In this document: positions 9,009-15,973 of the stretch, piece by piece
Layout: the number at the start of each line of letters is the position of its first letter
How positions within the stretch are numbered: the first letter of the stretch is position 1
NCBI GenBank assembly: GCA_035510455.1
Contig: DATKHB010000013.1
Location: 1 to 24,173 of the forward strand
Reading direction: 5' to 3'
Length of the DNA: 24,173 nucleotides
Source of the DNA: DATKGL01 sp035510455
GTDB taxonomy: Bacteria; Patescibacteriota; Saccharimonadia; Saccharimonadales; UBA4665
Notes under the pieces: generated by a model
What the model saw: only the letters and a program-made list of their open reading frames with translations
Told to the model about the DNA's origin: nothing
Database searches by the model: none
Translations under genes and position numbers: made by a program

Positions 9009-9884
9009 TAATAGAATGTAGTTATATTTACACTTTATAGGTGTTATGTATATTAATATATCAAAGTTAATATAACAACGATTCTTATGAACAATTTGAT
9101 TATCGACTCTGTATCATTAACTAACGGCGTTTTCTATTGGGCCTAGCAAACATTTTCTAGTCCCAGCACAATTTCTAGAATTTTTTTATGAATTTAACTT
9201 GCCACTAAGTTCTAATCGATGCTCAATATTTTTCGTGAATTATAAACAATTTCGCATAATTAAATTGTCTACGGTTTTTTAGCTAAAGAATCCAAATTTA
9301 GCCGTAATGGCGTTTTAGTAAACTTTAAGACAATTAATTAAAAAGAATTGTTCTGCGGAGTCTGCTGATTATAGTTTGGATCCTCCTAAGCTATAGAATA
9401 TTACACGATCTCCTTAAGCCATTGGGCCATAATAGGACGGGTAAGAGTGGTGAAGCCCGATTAAAAAGCGAAGTTTGTAGTAATCCCCGTCGCCTTCTAC
9501 CTTAAACCACGGTTACTCACATCTGTAGATCGATGAATAAAGATAATCCGGTGGCAATGCTAATGCTAAACTCTAGAAATTTTTCATTATGCGGGAAATA
9601 ACATTTTTCTTATTAAATATTATGTTTAGACTCAAATACCTATTGCTGCCTGGTGCAAGCCAATGCTACTAATTTTAAATATAGACTACCAAACTAAGTT
9701 TTTGTGGATCCTTTTACTGCTACTAGAAATTACCAAATTTTATCGCGGTACAGTCGTTAATAAATCATAAATTATAATGAGTTTTTTGGTGTATATTAAG
9801 CAAATCGCTGCTTTGATGCCAATTTATTGAACCATTAATGCCGAGTTATGCACAGCTTTATAAAGCTTTATATCGATTATGCTC
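9009..9884. other. AT-rich intergenic stretch without genes
   Basis: About 880 nt between two outward-facing promoters. No ORF with a ribosome-binding site was found on either strand. A locally GC-richer patch at about 9420-9515 can fold (GACGGG at 9437-9442 with CCCGTC at about 9486-9491) but matches no RNA family I know. CTAGAAATT occurs at 9573-9581 and 9723-9731 and inverted at 9170-9178. A single DnaA-box-like TTATGCACA lies at 9846-9854. Otherwise nothing was identified. Confidence 0.5.
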
Positions 9885-9913
9885 TTGACACTAAAATAGG
9901 TAATTTATAAGAT
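9885..9913 (+). promoter_or_regulatory. promoter of the plus-strand structured RNA
   Basis: TTGACA (9885-9890), 17-nt spacer, TAAGAT (9908-9913). Predicted start near 9920, exactly at the foot of the first hairpin of the RNA. Confidence 0.7.
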
Positions 9914-9919
9914 AGGCAT

Positions 9920-10072
9920 AGCGCTTGAATAAAAAAAGTGCTCAAAAACAAAAATGCACCTTAACAACGGCTTCTCGCAAGCCGTTGTTCCATAGAAAAA
10001 TCAATACCCCAAATTAATAAAAATCCAAAAACAATTTAAATAACCCGCCACAAAAAAGCGGGTTATTTTTTA
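9920..10072 (+). ncRNA. candidate three-hairpin small RNA or infC operon leader
   Basis: About 150 nt between a consensus promoter and an intrinsic terminator. Hairpin 1 pairs AGCGCTT (9920-9926) with AAGTGCT (9936-9942). Hairpin 2 is a perfect 11-bp stem, AACAACGGCTT (9963-9973) with AAGCCGTTGTT (9979-9989) and a 5-nt loop. Hairpin 3 is the terminator. The linkers are A-rich and unpaired. The only ORF, 13 codons from 9954, has no ribosome-binding site and overlaps hairpin 2. The unit lies 147 nt before infC on the same strand, so it could be an attenuation leader for the IF3-L35-L20 operon, like L20 leaders of Firmicutes. A second promoter at 10155 would make it a stand-alone RNA instead. 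Confidence 0.5.
10041..10071 (+). terminator. intrinsic terminator upstream of infC
   Basis: TAACCCGC (10041-10048) and GCGGGTTA (10058-10065) form an 8-bp stem with an A-rich 9-nt loop, followed by TTTTTT. The T-run is on the plus strand, so it ends the RNA starting near 9920. Confidence 0.85.
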
Positions 10073-10154
10073 TTATCATGGAAAAATTTAGTAAAAACCT
10101 TATATAAAATTTAGATTTCCAAGGGCTCTGATTAAAATTTAATCAACCAGCTTA

Positions 10155-10183
10155 TTGAAGCCTGTTAGATCATCTGTTAAGAT
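10155..10183 (+). promoter_or_regulatory. proximal infC-rpmI-rplT promoter
   Basis: TTGAAG (10155-10160), 17-nt spacer, TAAGAT (10178-10183). The start would be near 10190 and the leader about 28 nt long, containing the AAGGAG site for infC. Confidence 0.55.
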
Positions 10184-10217
10184 ATTGATAGTCATTAAGA
10201 GTTTAAGGAGTTAATTC

Positions 10218-10748
10218 ATCAATAACCAGTCCCGTCTGAACGAAGCTATAAGAGCTGATCAGTTGAGGGTAATTGATCATGACGGTAAGCAATTAGGTGT
10301 TCTTACACGCGCTGAAGCTCTTAGCTTGGCAGCTCAACGAGAACTGGACTTAGTTGAAATATCTCCCGGAGCAGATCCACCAGTCGCCAAAATTATTGAT
10401 TGGGGCAAATATTCTTACCAAAGGACTAAGCAGCTTCAGAAGAATAAACGCAATACGAAGGTCTTGGACGTAAAACAAATGCGCTTCGGCTTAAAGATTA
10501 GTGATCATGACATGCAGGTGAAGCTTAAAAAAGTCAGCGACTGGCTTGATGTCGGCCATAAGGTAAAGATAACCCTGTTTTATAGAGGACGAGAGTTAGC
10601 TCATAAAGAATTGGGGTTTCAGCTAGCTGATCGAATAATAGCTATTTATGACGGAAATATAGTGCTTGATCAGTCCCCTCAACTGCTCGGCAAACAACTT
10701 AGTTTTATGATAAGGAGTAATAATCATGCCAAAACTAAAAACCCATAG
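10218..10748 (+). CDS. infC: translation initiation factor IF-3, AUC start codon
   Basis: IF3 binds the 30S subunit, keeps 50S off, and rejects non-canonical start codons and wrong initiator tRNAs. The protein is 176 residues: N-domain with NEAIRADQLRVIDHDGKQLG and the conserved EISPGADPPVAKIIDWGKY, a Lys-rich linker (QLQKNKRNTK), then the C-domain. The reading frame has a TAA at 10212-10214 and no ATG, GTG or TTG before the conserved N-terminus. A perfect AAGGAG (10205-10210) stands 7 nt before ATC at 10218, which gives INNQSRLNEAIRA, the normal IF3 start. A TTG at 10263 would delete the conserved N-terminal segment and lacks a ribosome-binding site. IF3 of E. coli starts at AUU and represses itself through that codon; AUC belongs to the same discriminated class, so self-repression is likely here. 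The 3' end overlaps rpmI by 23 nt. Confidence 0.93.
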   Translation: MNNQSRLNEAIRADQLRVIDHDGKQLGVLTRAEALSLAAQRELDLVEISPGADPPVAKIIDWGKYSYQRTKQLQKNKRNTKVLDVKQMRFGLKISDHDMQVKLKKVSDWLDVGHKVKITLFYRGRELAHKELGFQLADRIIAIYDGNIVLDQSPQLLGKQLSFMIRSNNHAKTKNP

Positions 10749-10920
10749 CGGCACGAAGGATCGAGTAAAGATATCTAAGAACGGCAAAATAAGAATACGC
10801 CACGCCAACATGAATCATTTTTTGCAGAAGAAAAGTGCTGCTAGAAAGCGTCGCTTGAATCACTTAGAGACCGTATCGGGTAGTATAAGCAAAAATCTTA
10901 AGCGTAAGCTGGGAGTTTAG
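10726..10920 (+). CDS. rpmI: 50S ribosomal protein L35
   Basis: Small basic large-subunit protein of 64 residues, the usual length. The MPKLKTHSGTKDR start and HFLQKKSAARKRRLN in the middle are characteristic of the family. AAGGAG at 10712-10717, inside the end of infC, stands 8 nt before the ATG. The gene overlaps infC by 23 nt and ends directly against rplT, the conserved infC-rpmI-rplT order. Translation is therefore probably tied to infC. Confidence 0.96.
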   Translation: MPKLKTHSGTKDRVKISKNGKIRIRHANMNHFLQKKSAARKRRLNHLETVSGSISKNLKRKLGV

Positions 10921-11274
10921 ATGAGAGTAAAACGAGGTACAGCTTCTCACCAGAAGCATCTGAAGATCAGACACGCCACTAAGGGCATGACCAGATCAAA
11001 CCGATCGAGCGTTAAAAGAGGCAAGCAAGCAATAACTAAGTCTCTTCAGTACGCATATAGAGATCGCAGGAACCGCAAGAGGACATTCAGGCAACTCTGG
11101 AACGCCCGTATAAATGCAGCGGCTAGGATAAACAACACGACCTACAGCAAGCTTATTTCTAACTTAAAGTCATCAAACATAATTCTTGATCGTAAAATAC
11201 TCGCTGAATTAGCGGTCAATGAACCTAAAGCATTTTCTGAAATCGTATCAGCTGCAAGTAAGTCAAAAAAATAA
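10921..11274 (+). CDS. rplT: 50S ribosomal protein L20
   Basis: Early 23S-binding assembly protein, 117 residues, the family's normal length. Recognised by the MRVKRGTASHQKHLKIRHATKG-type start (basic N-terminal extension), YAYRDRRNRKRTFRQLW and WNARINAAAR, followed by a helical C-terminal domain. The ATG directly follows the rpmI stop, and GGGAG in the end of rpmI supplies the ribosome-binding site. In other bacteria L20 represses this operon by binding its mRNA; a candidate leader lies upstream here (9920-10072), but no L20-binding site could be identified. Convergent with rnpB. Confidence 0.96.
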   Translation: MRVKRGTASHQKHLKIRHATKGMTRSNRSSVKRGKQAITKSLQYAYRDRRNRKRTFRQLWNARINAAARINNTTYSKLISNLKSSNIILDRKILAELAVNEPKAFSEIVSAASKSKK

Positions 11275-11290
11275 TACTGATCTAAACAAA

Positions 11291-11638
11291 GTGCCAGATT
11301 ACCAGTAAGCCGGGTTCTGTTTTAACCGGTCATCTATCTAGTCTTAGTGTTGCCGCTAAGATCAAGCGGATATTTCGACGAACTACAGCGGGAACTGAGA
11401 GCCTAAGCTCCTAAAGTCCATCACCTTGCAGCAGACAGGGTTTACCAATAAATGCTGTCGCCAGCACAAATTGTGAGCTTTTACCTCACTCGTTTCACCC
11501 TTACCTATAAAAGGCGGTTTAGTTTCTGTGGCACTTTCCCTAGAGTCACCTCTGGTTGCCGTTAGCAACTGTCTTACCCTTCACTGCCCGGACTTTCCTC
11601 TTACTTATAAAGCAAGCGACCGGATGATAATCTGACAC
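11291..11638 (-). ncRNA. rnpB: RNase P RNA
   Basis: Catalytic RNA that cleaves the 5' leader of tRNA precursors. On the minus strand the conserved P4/CRI sequence GAGGAAAGTCCGGGC appears near the 5' end, then CCACAGAAACTAAACCGCC, GGGTGAAACGAGTGAGGTAA, and near the 3' end AGATAGATGACCG and ACAGAACCCGGCTTA. The ends are set by helix P1: GTGTCAGATTATCA pairs with TGGTAATCTGGCAC. The length of about 348 nt fits a bacterial type A-like RNA. It lies just downstream of the RNase HI gene and faces rplT. Confidence 0.95.
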
Positions 11639-11642
11639 CTAT

Positions 11643-11648
11643 ATTATA
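11643..11648 (-). promoter_or_regulatory. rnpB promoter (-10 box)
   Basis: A perfect TATAAT on the minus strand places the start at about 11637-11638, the first base of helix P1. No good -35 was found; the 17-nt-distant hexamer lies inside the end of the RNase HI gene. Confidence 0.6.
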
Positions 11649-11654
11649 TAACAC

Positions 11655-12344
11655 TTAGGCCACCTCTGTATCGTTTTCGCTGAGATGTTCGTCTAATGCC
11701 ACGTTGACCATTCGGTCGGCAAGTTTGTTTAGCTCTCTTGGAACATGCGTAAAAGATATATCCTTAAAGGAGCTTTCCATAGCCTTAATCGATTGGTAGA
11801 TTGGCCAAAGATCTCTGTTCTTGATTTTAAACTTTCCTAGCATCTGGTTTACTACCAGCAGGCTATCCATGTAAACTTTCACGCTAGATATATTTAATTT
11901 TAGTGCCTCTTCGAGAGCAAGCTTTAATGCCTGGTATTCAGCCTGATTATTGGTGGTTACGCCTAGATACACCCCGCGCTCAACTATCAGCTTGTCTTGG
12001 AGATCCAAGATAACAAAACCACTGGCAGACGGGCCAGGATTGCCTCTTGAACCACCATCTGCAAAAATTTTCGCATCTGTTATCGACAGTGGTTTGTTAT
12101 GTACTCCGTCTTTAAACGTTGCATAAATATCATCAATTTTTTGAGTAATTTTACTCTTGTTAGTTAGTTCTATATCGCTCGTATTTATCCAGAGTTCAAC
12201 TTTTTTGGACTCACTCCCCCATTTGATTTGGACACCACTAGTCTCACAAAAGTCTGAAACATGAGAAACGAATAAAATAGCCTCTTTTGGAGTCTTAAAA
12301 TTAAACTTGTTGTATATTAAATTATCCTTTTGCGATAACCACAT
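11655..12344 (-). CDS. RNase HI with N-terminal pterin-dehydratase-like domain
   Basis: The C-terminal part (about 88-225 of 229) is a ribonuclease HI: IFADGGSRGNPGPSASGFVI with the first catalytic Asp, TTNNQAEYQALKLAL with the Glu, VYMDSLLVVNQM with the second Asp, and HVPRELNKLADRMVN carrying the last Asp. It would cleave the RNA strand of RNA-DNA hybrids. The N-terminal 80 residues do not look like the usual RNase H hybrid-binding domain. The pattern FNFKTPKEAILFVSHV, then KVELWINTSDIELTNKS and ITQKIDDI, resembles pterin-4a-carbinolamine dehydratase, but the catalytic His-His-Pro is absent (VQIKW there), so it is probably a non-catalytic module. The start has only a weak GGAT upstream. RNase HI is confident, the N-domain is inference. 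Confidence 0.85.
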   Translation of the reverse strand: MWLSQKDNLIYNKFNFKTPKEAILFVSHVSDFCETSGVQIKWGSESKKVELWINTSDIELTNKSKITQKIDDIYATFKDGVHNKPLSITDAKIFADGGSRGNPGPSASGFVILDLQDKLIVERGVYLGVTTNNQAEYQALKLALEEALKLNISSVKVYMDSLLVVNQMLGKFKIKNRDLWPIYQSIKAMESSFKDISFTHVPRELNKLADRMVNVALDEHLSENDTEVA

Positions 12345-12507
12345 CTGTCAATCCAATGCTTATTTATTTTAATTAATGATTAGAGTGAACTTTATCTACC
12401 TTACCATAATTCCATTAATAATCTGTAGCGTTAGTTGAAGTGGCCCTTTGTCATGCATAAATGGTGGATAACATGATAATGGTAATTTAAAAAATATGTA
12501 GAAGTAT

Positions 12508-12513
12508 TATAAT
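12508..12513 (+). promoter_or_regulatory. promoter (-10) of the oxygenase gene
   Basis: Perfect TATAAT, with a start expected near 12520 and a short leader carrying AGAGGG (12527-12532) 6 nt before the ATG. The -35 is weak (AT-rich, no TTGACA). Confidence 0.5.
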
Positions 12514-12538
12514 AGCAATATAGGATAGAGGGTATCGG

Positions 12539-13501
12539 ATGACAGACTTAGCGTTTAGGGCTGACGTACTAAAAGAAGATATTGTTGGCCGGGGTTATGG
12601 CCTGGTTGATCATGACGTCCCTCCAGACGTTATAGAGGCGGCTATAGAAGCCTACGCTAATTTCACCGATAATCATCCCAATCCGAAAGACTACACAATG
12701 AACTCCATGTTGGTTGACCAAAATGCGTTGGATGAACTTGACTACTCTCAGGATAAACAAGGAAAAAAATGGCACAAATTTCGAACCAATTATCCCTGGC
12801 ACGCTAAGCCCGACGGTTTCACTGATCGAAGTTACGAAGTTGAGATACTAAGACAATATGGTCGCACTGTCTTGGGGGATGAGGGCTCACTACTCGAGGA
12901 TGATCCAAAAGAATATTACCACTACCATCCTGGTAGCGATGCTATCCTAGAGCAACGTCACGTCGATTTTGAGTGGGGGCCAATACCTCCAGAGGTATAC
13001 GAGCTCCATAGACAACTCAAGGAAATCCATGAGCAGGCAGTAATAAGTATCGAGGGTATTTTCAGGGCACTGGAGTCTGATCACCCAGGACTACTATCGA
13101 CCCGTATGAGCCATGAGGATTTACTCGTAAGTCCTCTACGATTATTGTTCTATCACCCTGGGCAAGGTCCTACTTTGGCTGCTCCACATTTTGATAAGGC
13201 TGGTTTCACTATGCAGATTGCTGAAAGCCACATAGGTCTAAGAGTTGAGAATCCTCAGACTGAAAACAAGGAACTCGTCAGACGAAGCGCTGATAGCGGT
13301 GTAGTGTTCCCTGGATTATTATGGCCAGATTTCTTCCCTCAATCTGACATGAGACCGGCGTGGCACGATGTCATAAACTTACCCGAGCTGAACGATGGTC
13401 GTGACATCCGTGGATTGAACTGCGCTCGTTGGGCACTTATATTCTTCGCAAATGATACTAAAACTCCCGTGCCTCAGAAAGAAGCAACTCACAATAGATA
13501 G
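12539..13501 (+). CDS. 2-oxoglutarate/Fe(II)-dependent oxygenase-like protein
   Basis: A 320-residue soluble protein with the double-stranded beta-helix signature of 2OG/Fe(II) oxygenases (isopenicillin-N-synthase-like branch): LLFYHPG, then the HxD iron pair in APHFDKAGFT (H217, D219), IGLRVENP, a distal His in PAWHDVINL (H275), and RWALIFFAND with a candidate 2OG-binding Arg (R297) 22 residues later. The N-terminal 150 residues are a family-specific cap, rich in Asp, His and Tyr (YYHYHPGSD). The substrate is unknown. AGAGGG 6 nt before the ATG supports the start. The gene stands alone: divergent from the RNase HI gene and ending 10 bp from the 3' end of a tRNA-Pro gene, a typical insertion point for acquired DNA. 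Family fairly sure, transfer inferred. Confidence 0.72.
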   Translation: MTDLAFRADVLKEDIVGRGYGLVDHDVPPDVIEAAIEAYANFTDNHPNPKDYTMNSMLVDQNALDELDYSQDKQGKKWHKFRTNYPWHAKPDGFTDRSYEVEILRQYGRTVLGDEGSLLEDDPKEYYHYHPGSDAILEQRHVDFEWGPIPPEVYELHRQLKEIHEQAVISIEGIFRALESDHPGLLSTRMSHEDLLVSPLRLLFYHPGQGPTLAAPHFDKAGFTMQIAESHIGLRVENPQTENKELVRRSADSGVVFPGLLWPDFFPQSDMRPAWHDVINLPELNDGRDIRGLNCARWALIFFANDTKTPVPQKEATHNR

Positions 13502-13510
13502 ATCGTCATT

Positions 13511-13587
<77 letters not shown>

Positions 13588-13764
13588 CGAAAATAAAATG
13601 ACCGGGTACCTTGGAAATGATTAAACCTGAAAGATCCCAGGTGGGTGCTCTCACTTAATAACCACGGTTATTAAAAATATCGAGTTCCCAATACTTTTAT
13701 ATTCAGCTAATCATTTGCTCGGTATGACTCCCAGCCAATTATTATTATAAGTACTTATAAATAC

Positions 13765-14394
13765 TTAGCCAACTAAAAAGTTTACCAGGTGCTGGTCTAT
13801 CGATATGATAAATGGGCTTAGGAAAGCAAAGAACAGTAATATTATAAAAAGAATTGCCACGAACCCCATTCCTTCAATTCTTTGCATAACCCTCTGTAGG
13901 GGCTCCGGTGCAAAAGCGTAGAGTAAACGAGAGCCATCAAGCGGCGGGAATGGAATCATATTAAACACGAATATTGCGACGTTAATATACATAAAGTAGA
14001 AGATATCTAGATCCAGGCTAACGCTAACGCGACTAGCGAACACCCGTAAAATTACTGCTGCTAGACCAGCCAGTACAAAATTTGAGAGTGGCCCAGCTAG
14101 CCCAACCAAAGCAGCTCCATATTCACGAAACTTCACCCTATTCGGATTAAAGGGCACTGGCTTAGCTGCCAAGAAAGGCACATGAAAAATTAAGACCATG
14201 ACAATTGGCAGCAGGACGGTTGTATAGGGATCAATATGTTTTAGAGGATTTAGGGTCAGTCTTCCGGCTTCTTTAGCTGTATCATCACCTAAAGCGTGGG
14301 CAGCAAAACCATGCATAGCTTCATGTATGGCTATTGAGATTATAATCGAGACAATTACAATTATGGTGCCGGTAACGCCAAGTCCAGTAAGCAT
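13765..14394 (-). CDS. M50 family site-2 protease-like zinc metalloprotease
   Basis: A 209-residue polytopic membrane protein of the compact M50 class (FtsH-independent, no PDZ domain). The zinc-binding HExxH is HEAMH (H24, E25, H28) in the first membrane helix, and the third ligand is the Asp of NMIPFPPLDG (D153). Helices fall at about 5-25, 58-75, 95-117, 132-150 and 178-200. Such enzymes cut membrane-embedded regulators or signal peptides; no substrate is evident nearby. The start is MLTGLG at 14394. A -10 box ends 7 nt before it and no ribosome-binding site exists, so the mRNA is probably leaderless. Divergent from rpmB. Confidence 0.9.
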   Translation of the reverse strand: MLTGLGVTGTIIVIVSIIISIAIHEAMHGFAAHALGDDTAKEAGRLTLNPLKHIDPYTTVLLPIVMVLIFHVPFLAAKPVPFNPNRVKFREYGAALVGLAGPLSNFVLAGLAAVILRVFASRVSVSLDLDIFYFMYINVAIFVFNMIPFPPLDGSRLLYAFAPEPLQRVMQRIEGMGFVAILFIILLFFAFLSPFIISIDQHLVNFLVG

Positions 14395-14400
14395 ACGACC

Positions 14401-14406
14401 AGTATA
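14401..14406 (-). promoter_or_regulatory. -10 box of the M50 protease gene, leaderless
   Basis: TATACT on the minus strand is followed by 6 nt and the ATG, placing the transcription start at or next to the start codon. No -35 or ribosome-binding site is seen. Confidence 0.55.
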
Positions 14407-14436
14407 CAGTCAGTCTAAACAAAACTCACGCCTACA

Positions 14437-14465
14437 TTGACTAACTCCTTAGAAACCGCTACAAT
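14437..14465 (+). promoter_or_regulatory. rpmB promoter
   Basis: TTGACT (14437-14442), 17-nt spacer, TACAAT (14460-14465). Start near 14472, leader about 20 nt. Confidence 0.75.
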
Positions 14466-14491
14466 AACACTCCTAGCACAAGGATAAATCA

Positions 14492-14710
14492 ATGCAGAGA
14501 TGTGAAATCACCGGCAAAGGCAAACAGTATGGAAGTAATGTTAGCTTTTCCCAAAGACACACCAAAAAAGTCTGGAAGCCTAATTTACAAGTTAAGACTA
14601 TGGTTTTGGATGGCAAAAAAGTATCTGTCAAGATAAGCACTCAAGCAATTCGCACTATGAAGAAAAAGGGTTTATTAAGTCCTGAAATAACTGCGAAAAA
14701 ACAGTCCTAA
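14492..14710 (+). CDS. rpmB: 50S ribosomal protein L28
   Basis: Large-subunit protein, 72 residues. Begins MQRCEITGKGKQYGSNVSFSQ and continues HTKKVWKPNLQ, the typical L28 pattern. Only one cysteine (C4) is present, so the zinc-binding CxxC form is absent. Ends in a basic helix containing RTMKKKGLL. AAGGAT stands 6 nt before the ATG behind a strong promoter. It is a single-gene unit. Its stop codon overlaps the stop of the convergent metallo-hydrolase gene within a 4-nt CTAA. Confidence 0.94.
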   Translation: MQRCEITGKGKQYGSNVSFSQRHTKKVWKPNLQVKTMVLDGKKVSVKISTQAIRTMKKKGLLSPEITAKKQS

Positions 14711-15333
14711 GCTTTCTCGAGAACAATTAGCTGTGTTACATCTGATAGATCTGCTAGTTTTATCTTAAGTTTGTTTAGCGTTTCTTTGGGTTCCATGCCT
14801 AAAGACTCGAGAGCTTCTTTAAGAGACTGCTGGGCTACAGGATACTTTAACGAGTTGTCGGCGTAGTGAGTTGGTATAACAATTTTCGGCTCAATTTTTT
14901 TAATGAGTTTTAAAGCCCCTTCGCCATCTAGAGTATAGCCGTTACCACCAACTGGTATACAGAGGATATCTACGGTCCCTATAGTCTCCAATTGAGTATC
15001 GGTCAGGTCAGGATATATGTGCCCAGTTACAACTAAGCGTAGATCGTCAACTTGGATTTTATATAAGTTACCAGTTTTCTCTTGTTCGGTATCGATGTGA
15101 GATCTGACTTTCATCCCCTGAATTGAAATCCCAGAGACTTCATATTCACCCGGTCCATCAACTACTAGTTTCGGTATTTCCTTGGGTACGCTGTGCTGTT
15201 GGGTGAAGATAGCTATATCATTTGCTTTTAAAACCGGTGTTGAGCCCAGTTCGGCAAGGTTATCATCAATAGTAACTCGTGCTTGCTTGGTATTTAATGT
15301 CAGACAATTGGCCCCATGAAACTGTAATTCCAT
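14707..15333 (-). CDS. metallo-beta-lactamase-fold protein, UlaG/COG2220-like, degenerate
   Basis: 208 residues with the fold pattern of the Lactamase_B_3/UlaG-like group: MELQFHGANCLTL start, IDDNLAELGS, LVVDGPGEYEVSG, LRLVVTGHIYP, VDILCIPVGGNGYTLDGEGA and PKIVIPTHY at the end. The metal-binding HxHxDH that should follow the first strands is replaced by FTQQHSVPKE, and the usual GD is GH. Zinc hydrolase activity is thus doubtful, although the final His is kept. AAGGAG 4 nt before the ATG is a strong ribosome-binding site. It follows the winged-helix gene by 13 nt, so the two form an operon. Confidence 0.72.
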   Translation of the reverse strand: MELQFHGANCLTLNTKQARVTIDDNLAELGSTPVLKANDIAIFTQQHSVPKEIPKLVVDGPGEYEVSGISIQGMKVRSHIDTEQEKTGNLYKIQVDDLRLVVTGHIYPDLTDTQLETIGTVDILCIPVGGNGYTLDGEGALKLIKKIEPKIVIPTHYADNSLKYPVAQQSLKEALESLGMEPKETLNKLKIKLADLSDVTQLIVLEKA

Positions 15334-15346
15334 AAATCTCCTTAGC

Positions 15347-15937
15347 TTATTTAGGTTCGACCAGATTATTCTTATCTATGATAACCTGTTTTTTTGAATT
15401 AAGAATATCGCTTATAAAACGATCCTTAATCTGTCGTCGGTATTCAAATTCTTGAAGCGGCATAACTACATACCTGATTTCTTTATTCTCTTCAGCCTCA
15501 ACATCAGTAATGAAGTTCAGAACCTTAGATTGATTAACATTGCCGACGATTAATATGTCTACACCGCTAGACTCATCCCTGGTAAAATGTCCGGTGTATA
15601 TAGCGACTGAAACGTTGCCTAGGGATACTAGAGGATGCTGGTCGGTCTGGCTGACCTTGTCCTTAACTTTAGAAGCTTTTGAACCGCTGCTGAATATTGC
15701 GGATAGTGGTTGATAATACTCGTACTCTTGATTAACTTCGTAATATAGCCGGTTGTTTGTAGTTTCTGATGAAATTATGCCTATACTTAGTAAATTTGCT
15801 AACTCCCGGCGAACAGAGTTAATTTGCTCATCAATCTTACGGGTTATTTCCCTAACGTAAAACGACCTATTGGGATTGCCATAAAACAATCTTAATAGCT
15901 TAACGCGAGTCTTGGATCCGAACAATTGTTCAATCAT
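15347..15937 (-). CDS. winged-helix regulator with nucleotidyltransferase-like C-domain
   Basis: 196 residues. The first 75 form a winged helix (FGSKTRVKLLRLFYGNPN, SFYVREITRKI, SVRRELANLLSIGII), like ArsR-type and archaeal regulators. After a Ser/Lys linker, residues 105-190 (VAIYTGHFTRDESSGVDILIVGNVN) resemble the minimal nucleotidyltransferase fold; GVDILIVG would be the active-site strand, but the usual GSxxxG and DxD are not complete. It may be a DNA-binding sensor without catalytic activity. First gene of an operon with the metallo-hydrolase-like protein. An extended -10 box lies 6 nt before the ATG, with no ribosome-binding site. Confidence 0.62.
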   Translation of the reverse strand: MIEQLFGSKTRVKLLRLFYGNPNRSFYVREITRKIDEQINSVRRELANLLSIGIISSETTNNRLYYEVNQEYEYYQPLSAIFSSGSKASKVKDKVSQTDQHPLVSLGNVSVAIYTGHFTRDESSGVDILIVGNVNQSKVLNFITDVEAEENKEIRYVVMPLQEFEYRRQIKDRFISDILNSKKQVIIDKNNLVEPK

Positions 15938-15943
15938 AAAATA

Positions 15944-15952
15944 ATTGTAACA
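15944..15952 (-). promoter_or_regulatory. extended -10 promoter, leaderless
   Basis: TGTTACAAT on the minus strand (TGN plus TACAAT), 6 nt before the ATG at 15937. No -35 is seen. Transcription would start on the A of the start codon. Confidence 0.6.
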
Positions 15953-15973
15953 GAAAAACGGCGTTAATATAGG

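Noticed and set aside
9846..9854. DnaA box TTATGCACA in the AT-rich gene-free region, suggesting a replication origin
   Set aside because: Only one good box was found, with one poor match (TTATAAACA near 9239); no cluster, no dnaA or dnaN nearby.
10263..10748. infC starting at the TTG at 10263
   Set aside because: It removes the conserved NEAIRADQ segment and has no ribosome-binding site; AAGGAG points to ATC at 10218.
11383..11568. ORF inside RNase P RNA
   Set aside because: It lies wholly in the conserved rnpB sequence.
13656..13674. Hairpin TTAATAAC/GTTATTAA as a terminator or regulatory element before tRNA-Pro
   Set aside because: No T-run on either strand directly after the stem and no gene end that needs it; reported only as a palindrome.
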